A stretch of 64,000 nucleotides of DNA from Sycobia sp. Sy_11. Taxonomy: Eukaryota > Arthropoda > Insecta > Hymenoptera > Epichrysomallidae. Made by a program: the position numbers and the translations under genes. The notes beneath the pieces are model-generated. The model was not told the DNA's origin, ran no database searches, and saw nothing but the letters and a program-made list of their open reading frames with translations. The stretch spans positions 248,001 to 312,000 of the forward strand of contig JACCIC010000151.1 of the NCBI GenBank assembly GCA_018907035.1, given 5' to 3'. This document shows positions 1 to 11,025 of this stretch, piece by piece (the first letter of the stretch is position 1; the number at the start of each line of letters is the position of its first letter).

Positions 1-1831
1 GTACCCAGCACCCAAGAATAAACGGCAGCTCCGGCGATTCCTAGGGATGGTAGGGTGGTATGTGCACAAAGTGTGTTTACAAAGTGTTTACAAAGTTTAC
101 AAAGTGCCGCTTTGTAAACTGCTGAAAAACAATCAAGCGTGGATATGGAGCGAGGATCAGGAGGAGGGGTTTCAGACATTGAAGACAGCCTTAACACGAG
201 CGCTGGTGCTAGCGCGACCAGACTTCGCCCGTGAGTTCACCGTCCATAGTGATGCGAGTGACTATGCGATTGGGGCTGTGCTCACGCAATAGTTCGAAAA
301 CGGAGAGCACCCCATCGTATACGTCAGCCGAGTGTTAACGTTCGCGGAGAGAAATTACACGACGTCCGAGAAAGAGTGCCTAGCACTCATTTGGGTAATC
401 AAGAAACTGCGTCCGTATCTTGAAGGTTACCATTTTAAAGCCATAACGGATCACAGCGCCTTGCGATGGCTCCAGATTTAAGAGAGCCAACGGGACACTT
501 AGCGAGATGGGCACTAGATATGCAACAATGGAAATTCCAAATACTACATCGCAAAGGAGCTATGCACCACGTCCCTGACGCCTTATCACGAGGAGTTGGT
601 GAAGAGGAAGAGATTGCCGCGTTCGAGAAGTTTGATGACTCCTGGTACCTGCAGAGAACACAGGAGGTGCAGAGGAACCCCAGCAAGTTCGTCAGCTGGA
701 GGGTCGAGAATGGATTACTCGACAAACATCGACGACCTCATCCAATTCCCTCAAGAAGGATGGCGGCTCGTAGTACATGTCGAAACCCGGAGAAGAGTAC
801 TGGAAGATGCACATAGCATAGCCTCGTCAGGACATCTGGGAGTGGAGAAAACTTATGACAGAGTAGCCCGCGAGTATTATTGGCCAGGAGTAGGGCACGA
901 CGTCTACGACTACGTCGGCAGCTGTGAAGAGTGCCAAAGATATAAAGTGTCGCAGACCGGCCCGGTAGGCTTGATCGGCCAGAGAATGGTAGAGCGCCCG
1001 TGGGCGGTCGTGGCAGCAGATGATGGAGTTCCCCAAGAGCAAGGGACAATACCGCTATATCTTGGTGTTCCAAGACTTATTCACCAGATGGATAGAGATG
1101 AAGCCCATGCGGACTGCGGACGGTAAGGCAGTCGCGCGAGCCTTGGAAGAACTCATCCTCTTCCGGTGGGAGACTCCAGATTATCTGCTGGACGAGAACG
1201 GGCAAGAGTTCGACAACAAGGTGCTAAAACAGGTATTACAGGAATACGGTGTGAAGAATGTAACCACACCATCGTATCACCCTCAGGCGAATCCGGTTGA
1301 AAGGAGCAGCCGGACCCTAAAGACGATGATAAGAGCTGGGATCAGCACCTGAACGAACTGCGCCACGCCCTCAACACGGCGGTGCAGTCGAGTACCAAGG
1401 TGACGCCTGCATTCCTGAATTACGGCAGACATCCTAGCTCCATGAAGAGCCTACGCCGAGAGGTAGAGACAGGAGGCCCGCTAGTGAAGCTGAGCCTTGA
1501 GGTATAGCAGGACCGCATGAAGCGCCTCGATGCTCTGCGCGACCTCTTAGCACGCCATATCGACGAAGCCAAGGAGAAGCAAGCTCAACACTACAACAAA
1601 GGCAGACGCGATATAAGATACGCTGTGGGCGACTACGTGCTGCGCCGAGTACGTGTGTTGTCGAACGCAGCACAAGGCTTCTCGGCGAAATTGGCGCCGA
1701 AGTACGAAGGGCCATTCGAGATCACGGAAGTGAAATCGCCGACGGTATATGTCCTGGCCACGAAGGATGCGAGAAGGATCGCGACGGCCCACGTGACAGA
1801 GCTGAAAAAATACAGAGCGTCGCGGAGATAG
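1..1831 (+). pseudogene. Ty3/Gypsy-1 pol fragment: RNase H, integrase and C-terminal domain
   Basis: This is the 3' half of a retrotransposon polyprotein that would copy element RNA and integrate the cDNA. The reading starts in RNase H (DASDYAIGAVLTQ near 255-290, HSALRW near 450, DALSR near 580). It continues through the integrase zinc-binding domain (GHLGVEKTY and CEECQRYK, 832-950), the catalytic core (D in VFQDLFTRW, D in LLDENGQEF, E in NPVERS; D-x38-D-x35-E spacing, 1073-1305) and a basic C-terminal domain (KLAPKYEGPFEI near 1690-1725). The frame is broken by a stop at 289, frame changes near 470, 735 and 1015-1020, a frame change near 1340 and a stop near 1505, so it is dead. The 5' part (gag, protease, RT) lies outside the window. 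The family assignment to Ty3/Gypsy is firm; the clade is not. Confidence 0.93.
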
Positions 1832-1914
1832 GCGGGGACGGGTCATGGATCGGCAAACGGGAACCTGCCGAACTGTTCGTCTAATAGTGATTTCTTCTGA
1901 TTTCAGGTCCAACC

Positions 1915-2232
1915 ATGAGACGTTGCGGAGCAGCGAGAGGCCGAGCAAGAGGTGAAGCGCGCCGTCGCCAGCCGGAATGGGAGTACACCCTTCCTCAGGG
2001 GGCGACGTCCGGTGAAGGCTTGATCTGGCCGCGGCCGAGACCAGCCGCAGAGATTCGCCCGGAGGTGATCTATCAGGCACCTCCGGAGAAATTCGAGCCC
2101 GTACGGCGGCCGATGATAACAAAGGCACGCCCGCGAGGAACACAGAGGGTTGAGTGCCCGGAGTACAATTGGCCCACCCCGCCGCGGACGCCTTCGACAG
2201 TGAGGGAGATGGAGAGTCGGTTCTCCTACTGA
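1915..2232 (+). CDS. small arginine- and proline-rich ORF downstream of Gypsy-1 pol
   Basis: An open frame of 105 codons lies between the pol stop (1831) and the polypurine tract. The product is very basic and proline-rich (MRRCGAARGRARGEARRR at the start, WPRPRPAAEIRPEV in the middle), with no signal peptide, membrane segment or domain that I recognise. The sequence directly before the ATG looks like a splice acceptor (ttcttctgatttcag, ending near 1906). In other Gypsy elements the ORF after pol is expressed from a spliced RNA, which is a possible but unproven model here. It could also be a degraded tail of pol. Codon use is G+C-rich like the rest of the element. Confidence 0.4.
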   Translation: MRRCGAARGRARGEARRRQPEWEYTLPQGATSGEGLIWPRPRPAAEIRPEVIYQAPPEKFEPVRRPMITKARPRGTQRVECPEYNWPTPPRTPSTVREMESRFSY

Positions 2233-2245
2233 GTACCTCCGGCTT

Positions 2246-2255
2246 AGGAGGGGGG
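2246..2255 (+). promoter_or_regulatory. polypurine tract of Gypsy-1
   Basis: A ten-purine run (aggagggggg) ends four bases before the TGTGACG that opens the LTR. This is the expected position and composition of the plus-strand primer of an LTR retrotransposon. Confidence 0.75.
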
Positions 2256-2259
2256 TATT

Positions 2260-3263
2260 TGTGACGAAGGTCACAAGGAACGACGGCCTCTGCCCAGGTT
2301 GTCTCGGAAGAAGTAACGCGGATTCGCGACTAATAGACATGTGTTCTTTTTGAGGTCAAGTCGAAGCCGCGCCCAAGAGTGAAGTCTCAAAGCCAACCGA
2401 AGCGATGCGCGCGCACGCGCAGAACGAGACGCGTATGCCGCCGCCGCGCGAGGGGATAGCGAGGGCCCGGTGAAGAAAGGGGGAAGGGGGGAGAGGCGAC
2501 GAGCAGAGAGCAGATTATTGGATGTTCGACCGTTGAGCGAGCGACATTGTTGTTGCCAGTTTTCCTCGTTGAAGAGTGTTTATTGAGTTTGTTTATTGCT
2601 TGTTGTTTGTTCAAGAGTGTTTATTGAGTTGTTTATTGCTTGTTGTTCATTGAAGAGGGTTTATTGAGAAGGTTCATCCGTAACTGTCGCGAGAGTCTCC
2701 CGGGTGCGTCAGTCATTCGAGAGCCCGGATCTTTCCCGAGAGAGTGGTGTCCTGCAGCTGTGTCGAGGTGGCAGGGAGAGCTCACCCGAGCTAATTCCGA
2801 CCCGAGCGAGAGGGAACAGCCGGATCTCCAGCCAGCGCCTTCCAGCGAAGCCGACAACAGCCGGTGAGTACCGACGGCCGCGTAGTTGTAAGTCCGGGCC
2901 ACGGACTGCGTAGCAACGGCGGCGTCACGCGAGTGCGGGGACCTGCGTGTGCACCTCGCGCCTGAGAGTGCGTGCGCGCGGCATCGAGAGTGCGAGAGAG
3001 TGAGAGAGAGAGAGAGAGTGAGAGAGCATAACCGACATCTTATAGCATGCGTGATAATAAAAGCATTTTATAGCAGCAACATCGGTGCTATCATTTATTG
3101 CCACAGCCCCCCCCCCCTCATATTTAGCTTTGCCCCGCTTCTCATCAGCAGACCCCTCGTGGAGAGAGAACGTGGATCATCGCCGGAGACAGCAGCAGGT
3201 AGGTGCTGGATCGCGTGAAAAGTATTCTGTGACAGCGGCCAGGGCAAAGGCCGCAACATCACA
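2260..3263 (+). repeat. long terminal repeat of Gypsy-1 (1004 bp)
   Basis: The block opens with TGTGACG just after the polypurine tract and closes with ATCACA just before a primer-binding site, giving the inverted ends TGTGA...TCACA. It is G+C-rich and carries an AATAAA-type polyadenylation signal (taataaaagc near 3055) followed by a T-rich stretch. A strong splice-donor-like site (CCGGTGAGTACC near 2860-2871) lies in its middle. A (GA)n tract is near 2990-3025. The LTR is preceded by pol and also followed by a primer-binding site, so it can serve as the 3' LTR of one copy and the 5' LTR of another. Confidence 0.85.
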
Positions 3264-3264
3264 G

Positions 3265-3282
3265 TGGCGCCCAACGTGGGGC
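3265..3282 (+). promoter_or_regulatory. primer-binding site, tRNA-Lys type
   Basis: TGGCGCCCAACGTGGGGC starts one base after the LTR end. Its reverse complement ends in CCA and corresponds to the 3' end of animal tRNA-Lys as I remember it, the same primer type used by several retroviruses. It should prime minus-strand DNA synthesis. About 150 bp of leader-like G+C-rich sequence follow, to about 3430, before the composition changes to A+T-rich and the element is lost. Confidence 0.85.
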
Positions 3283-3439
3283 AGCGCTGAACGGGGAGGA
3301 CGGCAGTGTGCGACGTGGTGCGAGAAGTCTGCCATTGTAGCGCTCGTGCGGACGAAAGTTTGTCATAGAGCGGACGCGACGCGAACTCTTTCTTGTTATT
3401 GACGCGAAATTCTTCGTTGTTCCGCCCAGTCACGTATCA

Positions 3440-4095
3440 CGCCACATGCGTAAATTATTACAGGCCCATTTATTGATATTAATTTGGATTTTCAGACATA
3501 TAGTTAAGGTATCGTTCATGTACGCAAAAGAAACGAGGGTTACTATAAATTTAACGGTTGATGCCTCCGAGCCTGACAAGACTATGAATGTTAGAAGATT
3601 GTTTTATGTGAAATTATAAATCTATTGTCTCCTCGTTGGTAATGGGGCGAACTGCAGCAATTTTGGTGAGGGCTGTTTCGAAAGGAAGACAATCTTGTAT
3701 AGATCAGATTTTCCTGAGCCTTCGAACCAAAAGCACCTAAAATAAAATAGTATAGTAAAATAAGATTTTTGCTGTTCTCCTTTTACTTCTACCTTTCTTC
3801 CTGGATATGTTAGAGAATTTTCACAGGCGGTCAGGCCATGGAGGGATGGCGTATAATGAACACAGACGTAGAAGATCACGGCTACGACGAAAGGCCGGAG
3901 TCAAAATATCTCTACGAGGGCATAATCAGAGACCCAAAATGATATAGGACGAGCACCAACGGCGGGAGTAAAAACACGGGTAGAAAATCTCAAGCACAAA
4001 GCAAACTGTACTGTACAGATATCGAATAATCTATCTCCCGAAATTCAAGGTTGACTTTTTTTGCGGGGGTCAACACTCGTGTACGCCGTCAATCC

Positions 4096-4149
<54 letters not shown>

Positions 4150-4720
4150 TTCTCTGTCTCACTTGTTTCTCCGACCCCTTAGTTCCGTCGCTAGCCTGTA
4201 ACAAATATAAATGAATGTGCCTAGCTGTATACATTGGAGTTAATGTATAGTACAGGCTACGGCTTAAGAGAGAAAACAATCGCATGACAGGCGTGATATC
4301 ATAAATTATTTACATGAACATGTTATAATTTATGTACGATGTCGTAAATGAGAAAGAAAACAAAAATGGTAGCATTGGACTGTGGATGCAATACTCAGAG
4401 TGCGAATAAGAATTCTTACTCTGAGGACATCCTTGCTGAGTCATAGTTCAAGTGCGGTGGCGGTATAGTTTCCGTTATAGCACTGAGGGTGAACTTTTCC
4501 TGGGGCCTTCTACTTTTCGTTTACCCACGGATACGAGGTATGTTTTTTAATTTCGCGGATTTGGAGAGTCCGCCTGTATAAAAAATTTATTTATTATGTT
4601 GATATGCATGCCCCTGAAGTACAATAAAATTTTGAGCAATATTCATTGTTTACTTTTTAAGTGGCAGCCGCTAACATTAGACGTGTTTTCTGAGCTCAGC
4701 AATTTTCATTTGTGAAAAGA
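3440..4720. other. non-coding stretch with a (TC)n tract and an LTR-like scrap
   Basis: No coding sequence is supported here. A pure (TC)n microsatellite runs from about 4097 to 4145. After it, 4190-4275 has GCCTGTAAC and then ACAGGCTACGGC about 60 bp later. The same arrangement occurs at 57503-57565 inside the solo LTR, so this is probably a diverged piece of that LTR family. The rest (3440-4090 and 4280-4720) shows nothing I can name. Confidence 0.6.
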
Positions 4721-4724
4721 AATG

Positions 4725-5010
4725 GAGCGAATAATTTGTAGTTAATTTTGCGTAAAAAATGAAATACAGTGTAGTGAAGTTTGTAAAATATTACCAAAGG
4801 CATATAGTGACTCTGCTATGAGTCAAGCAAGGATTTACGAGTGGTATAAGCGTTTCCAAGATGGTCACGAAAACGTTGAAGATGACGAACGACGCGAAGA
4901 CCCAAGCACATCAACAACCGATGAAAAAGTGAAAGAAATGGTTATGAACGATCGCAGAATCAGAATCAGAGAAGTCGCTGATGATATTGTCATATCAGTA
5001 AAAGGTCCAT
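4725..5010 (+). pseudogene. mariner transposase fragment, N-terminal DNA-binding part
   Basis: The translation contains ARIYEWYKRFQDGHENVEDD and, further on, VKEMVMNDRRIRIREVADD. Together these match the paired helix-turn-helix region of mariner transposases, which binds the terminal inverted repeats. Upstream codons (KNEIQC... near 4755) extend the domain. The reading loses mariner similarity near 4995, before the catalytic DDD domain, so this is a 5'-end fragment. It differs from the three near-identical mariners elsewhere in the window and belongs to another subfamily. No terminal inverted repeat was found. Confidence 0.8.
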
Positions 5011-5219
5011 CGAACTTCGGGATAAGTTTAGCGCTGATTTTTATGCCAGAGAATAGTATGTGATTGCGCCACCACACGTAATCATCAATCGCGGAATGAA
5101 CATTGCGATGACTCGCATCACATTAGCGATCTTGCCTTACTTGTGTTTGTAGTGAGTTTTCTGTCGCTTTCGTATGGAGATCGGATAGAATACCTCTGCT
5201 GTTTCCATTATTGTAAAGC

Positions 5220-6660
5220 AGACGTAAAGGTTTATAATCATGAAGGCAGAACTAATCCTAGTAGAGTCTTGCACTGATTATATACAAACGTCAGTCCAGC
5301 TATTTGCACATCCCTTCTTCTATGTGACTTCTCGATGAAGATAATTTATTGTCCTCTTAAGTTTTTGGTTTACCCTTTCTTTCCAATCAACTTGAGTGTG
5401 GTGAAGAGGTATTGTTTAATAGACCAAATCACGCTTCAAAATGAATTTCCTGACAATCCTACTTCAAAATTCGGTGTCGTTATCAGATAGGAAAACTTCG
5501 CGTGAAGCAAAAGGTAAAAATATACGACCTTTCAACTAGCGGCGAATCCTTTGCGCTTTCCTCTTTCGTATTTTGATACGTTATACCCAGCAAATAAATA
5601 GACCCTTGAAGATTAGTAAATACTCGTATTCTCAAATAGATGGTAGAAATTGATCCATTACTTCTCCAAATACTACTGTCAATGGAAAGGAGACAATCCT
5701 ATGGCCCATCAAACCAGCTGGTACAACCTATTGTAGCTTACATTGCTGGCACACAGTGCAATCTCGAATAAATTGGGTCTAGGGTCTAGGGTCAAATCTT
5801 TGTGCAACAAGGGCCAGTAGTAGTATCAACAGCTTCCATGAGCACAGCATTTAGTCCCTAGTCACTAGTGACCGTGTGTATCATGACTGTTTCTCTAAAC
5901 AATGGTCGATAGATTACACATGCAGATACCACTAGTACCTACATTTCATTGAAGCTTTGCATTGAAGTTTTCATTGAAGTTGAATAAGAGACTCAGCAAG
6001 CATCGCAAAGTTCTAAGCTTAGATACAGAATTTCATTTGCGATAATCCACAGATAACTGACAGCTCCCATCATTTTTAAGAATTATTATGATGGAGCTAG
6101 TCCATTCGCTGGTTGATCTGCGAGTGACGCTTTGATGAAGCACCTTGCGTACCTACGCATGTATTTCCAGTTGAATCTTCTGAGAAACTGGATAATAGTA
6201 TTGAGTTCCCGGTCGCTAACATCGATGATGGGTTCAGTCAGATGCGTGCAGCCTAAAGAGTGATCAACAGGTGATAGTACAGACTATCGTGCCAAGACCC
6301 CCTGCATTGAGCATGCATGGATGCGAAATTCGCCTTTGCCCGCCTGTATCCAGCAACGTGAATATCAATCTAGATCAATATCTGTGGCTGATTCAAGCCG
6401 AGTCAAGGTTATAATGCTCCTCCTTTATCCTTTATAGACCGAAACGGGCGATCATCATTTCCAGTGTCCAAGTCAGGGCTTGAGATCTTATTTCTGTCAC
6501 TGAGTAGCTTGCGTATAAGCCTTCCTCTAAACGGTTAATTTTCTCCCATTTAGGCGAGGTTGAAGCTCTGCTCTTCGCTACATGCGGTAACCTTGGGCGC
6601 GCGTTGCAGCTTTTCTTAGTGAGCTGCGACTGCTGTCGCCTTTAAATCTGGTAAGATGGC
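5220..6660 (-). pseudogene. Ty3/Gypsy-2 pol remnant (RT and integrase)
   Basis: Read on the minus strand, this stretch gives recognisable but heavily broken Gypsy pol. RT lies near 5960-6200 (STSEWTSSIIILKNDGS and then SVDYRK). The integrase zinc-binding cysteines (CTVCQQCK, near 5735-5760) are followed by AGLMG, and the catalytic core is near 5220-5700 (FLSDNDTEF near 5467-5490, VDWKERVNQKLK further on). Stops and frameshifts are frequent, so this is an old copy. No LTR was recognised. It is followed at 6836 by a Penelope-like fragment. Confidence 0.85.
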
Positions 6661-6835
6661 TTCTCGGCCAACTTCTTACAAATCTTCAACTAAAGAAAAT
6701 TTTTCATCCATAATCATTACTCAAATATTGTTTTTATAAGAAAAACAATTTGTTAAAGACCGCAAGAAAAAAAACAAAAACAATTATGTGATGAGACTAA
6801 ACAATTGTGTTAAGAATAAGCACAGTTTAGTCCCG

Positions 6836-7050
6836 GATGAGGAGCCGTATCAAGCTCGAAAGATTGGACAACTACAGTAGATCTTTAATTAGGTAAAGAT
6901 GGTGGGAATAGTCACATTGCACTTTACTAATAAAGAATTCTTCTAGTATATTTTTATTTCAGATGAGTCTACGGGGGTGATTTTAAACAAGAACGGTCTG
7001 ACTATCATAATAATTTTCAATTAATTATATATTACTATGTATTAATATTG

Positions 7051-7095
<45 letters not shown>

Positions 7096-7140
7096 TTGAT
7101 ATTATTATATATTAATAAAAATTATCACCAACTAAAAGGT
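6836..7140 (+). mobile_element. Penelope-like element 3' fragment, diverged
   Basis: GGATGAGGAGCCGT, GGTCTGACTATCAT and CTACGGGGGTGA match, with changes, the block seen at 29914, 36711 and 60358. The copy has lost the hammerhead-like core (CGGATGAG replaces CTGATGAG, and GAAAG replaces GAAAC). A (TA)n tract occupies about 7056-7092. It is the oldest-looking of the PLE fragments in the window. Confidence 0.7.
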
Positions 7141-7149
7141 GGGAAGGAG

Positions 7150-8405
7150 TTAGGACGGTTAGATCGTTGAGATCTCAATTTTGGTCACGTGCGTGGAAAA
7201 TCCCTCAAAAGTTAGCAACGCATTTCCGGCGGTACTCTTCATAACATCTTATGAAGAGCCTTTAACTCTCTATTTGCACCGACAAAATTTGTGCCGTTAT
7301 CTGAATAAATTTTCGTACTTTTTTCTTTGCGAGAGAAGAATCTTTTTAAGCTGGCAATAAACGCATCTGTAGTGAGGTCACCAACTACCTCCAAGTGACG
7401 GCTTTACTAGAGAAATACAAATATTGCTACTAAAACCTTAATCTTATTATGATTGCGGTTTTTTTCTCCTTAATATAGAAGGGACCACAGTAGTCTATAC
7501 CGGTGTTTAAAAACGGCCTGGCTAGCGTTAAAGGATTTTCAGGTAAATCACCTATTAAGTATTTGCATCATGTTTCTCGAATCGGAAGCATTTTATGCAA
7601 GAGTGAATTACCCGTCGCGTATCACGTTTACCGTGTATCGGACAATACTAGGTTCTAAGGTGGTACAAAGTACCCAGGTGCCCGCGTGCCCATATTTTTC
7701 GTGTGCTTGTCTTATAATTAGGTCAGTGACCCAGCTTTTCTTTGGGAGAACAATCGGATGTTTCTCATCGTAAGACAAATAAGCATTCTTCAAGCTTCCG
7801 CCTATATGCATTACGTGATCCTGATCAATAAAGGGAGTTAAAGTTTTAATGAATCTTTTCTTATCAACATTTATTTTTAGTAATAAATCATTCTACTCGT
7901 GAAAAAAATATTTAATGTGAGTTATACGCAAAATCGTTTTCCGGGTGGATTGAAATTCATTTACGGACAGTGATTGAGACATTTTAACACGAGACTTGAA
8001 TGAATTATTTATAAATCGCTTGTAATAAGGTATGACTCTAATCAATGTTTGAAAATACGAGATCCTTGGTAACTCAAAATTATAATAAATGGCGACGTTG
8101 AGGACTACCTTTCTCCTTACCTCTAATAAGGGTTCAGCATTTATAGGCAGGTACGGCCACGATTCTTCATTATTGCATAGCCAAGCCAGACCATATTTCC
8201 AATCGTGATTATTTATGAGCTCAGAAACGCTCTGACCTCTGGATATATAATCCGCCGGATTATCTCCAGTCGATACATGTCTCCATTGACAGCTATTAGT
8301 GATAGATCATATTTCGGTCACTTGATTTGTTACAAACATTTTTAGTATACTCGGCTACGTATTTATCCAACTTAAGGTAATTGTGGAATCCGACCAAAAA
8401 TAATA
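7150..8405 (-). pseudogene. BEL/Pao pol, 3' part (end of RNase H region to integrase)
   Basis: On the minus strand this continues the pol begun at 9692-11025 after the mariner insertion. WSDSTITLSWI (near 8370-8400) and WRHVSTGDNPADYISRG (near 8225-8285) are hallmarks of the BEL/Pao region between RNase H and integrase. The integrase zinc-binding part (RQAHEKYGHAG) lies in 7608-7811. The core reads TTDAFIASLKRFFSRKE and KIYSDNGTNFVGANRELK (7255-7385), with the second catalytic Asp in SDNG. Several stops and frameshifts break it. The end near 7150 is not an obvious LTR. Confidence 0.9.
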
Positions 8406-9691
8406 TCAGGTATGTGAATAAGTCTTTCCCGTTTTTTTTCAAATTTTGAGCCTTTATTGTGAAAAAATGGTTACTAATGAATTATTGAAAGTATTGGCCA
8501 TCGCTAGCTACAACTTTTTCCCATCTTTCTGGCAACATACGAATCCCGTTGCGAAAAAATTCGACCGGTTTGGCCTCTATCCAGTCATCCACCCATTTTT
8601 TGGCTTCCTCGTAGGAATGTAAGTGCTGGTCAGCCAGGCCATGCGTCATCGATCTGAAGAGATGGTAATCAGACGGAGCAACGTCTGGACTATACGGCGG
8701 GTGGGGTAGGACTTCCCATTTGAGCGTTTCTAAGTATGTTTTCACCGGCGGTGCAACATGTGGGCGAGCATTGTCATGTTGCAAAATAACTTTGTCGTGC
8801 CTGTCGGAGTATTGTGGCCGTTTTTCTCGCAGTGCGCGGCTCAAACGCATCAATTGTCGTCGATAGACCTCGCCTGTGATCCTTTCATTCGGTTTCAGAA
8901 GCTCATAGTAAACCACACCTAGCTGGTCCCACCATATACAGAGCATGAGCTTGGCGCCATGAATATTTGGCTTGGCCGTCGATGATGATGCATGGCCGGG
9001 TAGTCCCCATGATTTTCTTCGCTTCGGATTATCGTAACGTATCCACTTTTCATCGCCAGTCACGATACGATGCAGAAAACCCTTTCTTTTATGTCGCTGA
9101 AGCAGCTGTTCGCAAGTGAAAAAACGCCGTTCGACGTCTCTCAGCTTCAGTTCGTACGGCACCCAATTTCCTTGCTTTTGAATCATTCCCATGGCTTTCA
9201 AACGCTTGGAAATGGTTGTTCGGTCAACTCCCAATGCTTCAGCAAGTTCTTCTTGCGTTTGACAAGAATCTTCATCAAGCAAAGTCGACAATTCTCGATC
9301 TTCAAAGATTTGCGGCCGCCCGGAACGCTCCTTGTCTTCCACGTCGAAATCACCGCTTTTGAAGCGTCGAAACCATCCGCGAACACTTGAATCATCGACA
9401 TAACCTTCTCCATAAGCCTCCTGAAGCAATCGATGCGTCTCGGCAGCAGATTTCTTCAAATTGAACCAATAAAGTGAAACCTCCCGCAAATGACGTCGAC
9501 TCGGCTCAAATTTCGACATTTTCACGATATCAAAAATTTATGATGCGAAAAAATTTTAACTAATGTGTTAGTATGGAATTGTTGACATATGAATAAACTT
9601 TGATTATGACATATGTAACCATTGAATACTCGCACAGTATTGGTGGCGCCATCTCTTACAAAAAACGGGAAAGACTTATTCACACTCCTAA
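8406..9691 (-). mobile_element. mariner copy 1 (1286 bp, complete)
   Basis: The element is bounded by inverted repeats that read inward from the left as TCAGGTATGTGAATAAGTC and from the right (reverse complement) as TTAGGAGTGTGAATAAGTC. TA dinucleotides flank it at 8404-8405 and 9692-9693, the normal mariner target duplication. It lies inside a BEL/Pao pol and separates its RNase H from its integrase. The body contains one transposase gene on the minus strand and a short A+T-rich leader. Near-identical copies lie at 24425-25708 and 27521-28806. Confidence 0.96.
8482..9525 (-). CDS. mariner transposase, mauritiana-like, intact
   Basis: A 347-residue transposase, the usual mariner length, that would cut and paste the element at TA sites in the nucleus. 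Two helix-turn-helix regions occupy about residues 15-60 and 85-112. The linker motif WVPYEL is at 121-126. The catalytic triad is D158 (VTGDEKW), D251 (HDNARPH) and D286, the DD34D spacing typical of mariner, with YSPDVAPSDYHLF at 278-290. The start is the first Met near the 5' inverted repeat; a second Met at codon 3 (MSKFEPSRR) is equally plausible and closer to related proteins. There are no stops or frameshifts, so the protein may be functional. Confidence 0.96.
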   Translation of the reverse strand: MKMSKFEPSRRHLREVSLYWFNLKKSAAETHRLLQEAYGEGYVDDSSVRGWFRRFKSGDFDVEDKERSGRPQIFEDRELSTLLDEDSCQTQEELAEALGVDRTTISKRLKAMGMIQKQGNWVPYELKLRDVERRFFTCEQLLQRHKRKGFLHRIVTGDEKWIRYDNPKRRKSWGLPGHASSSTAKPNIHGAKLMLCIWWDQLGVVYYELLKPNERITGEVYRRQLMRLSRALREKRPQYSDRHDKVILQHDNARPHVAPPVKTYLETLKWEVLPHPPYSPDVAPSDYHLFRSMTHGLADQHLHSYEEAKKWVDDWIEAKPVEFFRNGIRMLPERWEKVVASDGQYFQ

Positions 9692-11025
9692 TAACTTTCG
9701 AATTTAACGGGAAGAGCCTTCAATAAAGATTTATATAGCCTTGTTAGTAAAAGAGCCGCACACAGCTTTAGTTTAGGTATTTAATTTAGGTGGTTAATTT
9801 AGATTTGAGCGGAGCTACCTTTGATTTGGCGCATAAAAGCCCAACTATGGATTTGTTTTGATCGTTAACAGATCTTACATATACGCATGCTCCGTAAGCT
9901 GCCTCGCTGCAATCGCAAAATCCATGAAACTGCACGTTAATAGGCTTATCAATTAGGAGGCGTCTTTCAAAGGAAAAGTCGTCCAAAAGTGTCAACTCGT
10001 TATTATAATTTTTCCACTGAATGTGGATTTCGAGCGGTACAAATGCATCCCACTCAAGTTTTTCCCTCCAAATTGCTTGCATTATTAATTTAGCTTTCAC
10101 CATAAGCGGCCCTAGCAATCCGACGGGGTCGAATAATTGGGCAATTTTCGACAAAATAGTGTGTTTGCTAATACGCTCTTGCTGGGATACAGCCGTTACT
10201 GTGGAATAAAATAAAATATCTCGTTGAGGATTCCAATTAATGCCTAGCGTTTTTATCGAGTTGCACGGATTGTTGAATAATTTAATGTTCGTTAATTCGG
10301 CAGGTAAAGATTCGATGAGGGCCATGTTATTAGAAGACCATTTCCGTAATTCGAATTGAGCAGATTTCACTAATTTATTTATTTGATCCCGAAGAATTGT
10401 TGCGTTCTCTACACTGTCCGAGCCAGTTATCAAGTCGTCCACGTAAAAATCTCGTAATGCGATTTCAGCTGCTAACGGATATTTTTCTTTTTCGATTTCA
10501 GCTATTTCATTCAAACTACGGATTAGTAGATAGGAATCAGCTCTCCGCGTATTTCATTCATAAATTTGAATTGGCTCGTCGGGACAATAAGGCCAAATTA
10601 ATTTTTGGAATTTACGATCTGCCTGATCAACTAAAATTTGCCGATACATTTTAGTTATATCCGCAACGAGCAGTATCCTTTGTATTCACAATCGTGTAAG
10701 AATGGAAAAAATATCATCTTGGAGAATCGGACCTACCCTTTGTCCATGATTTAATGAGATACCATTTTGCGAGGATGATCCATTAAAAACTACTCGAATA
10801 GCGTTACCCTTAAAAATCGCGTGATGCGGAATAAAATATTCTCGAAATTTATGATGCGAAATCGACATATGTCCCAAACTCTCATACTCTCGCATAAAAT
10901 TAACATATTGTTCCCTTAACATAAAATTTTTTGACATTTTGCGCTCCATTGTATAAAATTGCTTCAACGCTACCGCATAATTATTTTCGAGCATGCTTAA
11001 TTTATTGTTGAACGGGATTTTTACA
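9692..11025 (-). pseudogene. BEL/Pao pol, 5' part (RT and RNase H)
   Basis: Minus-strand RT motifs of BEL/Pao are clear: HHAIFKGNAIRVVFNGSS and LQDDIFSILTR in 10686-10994, then the active-site YVDDL and SKIAQLFDPVGLLGP within 9786-10514. The RNase H region opens with HGFCDCSEAAYGACVYVR. A frameshifted join lies between the two open parts, near 10515-10690. The reading stops at about 9786 and continues, beyond the mariner insertion, at 8405. The upstream edge near 11025 abuts the tail of a Gypsy pol in the same orientation, so an LTR or gag for this copy is missing. Confidence 0.93.

Noticed and set aside
1915..2232. Envelope gene of Gypsy-1
   Set aside because: No signal peptide, membrane segment or cleavage site; too short and too basic.
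9070..9390. 106-codon plus-strand frame opposite the mariner transposase (also at 24726 and 28185)
   Set aside because: Antisense shadow of the transposase gene, repeated only because the mariner is repeated.
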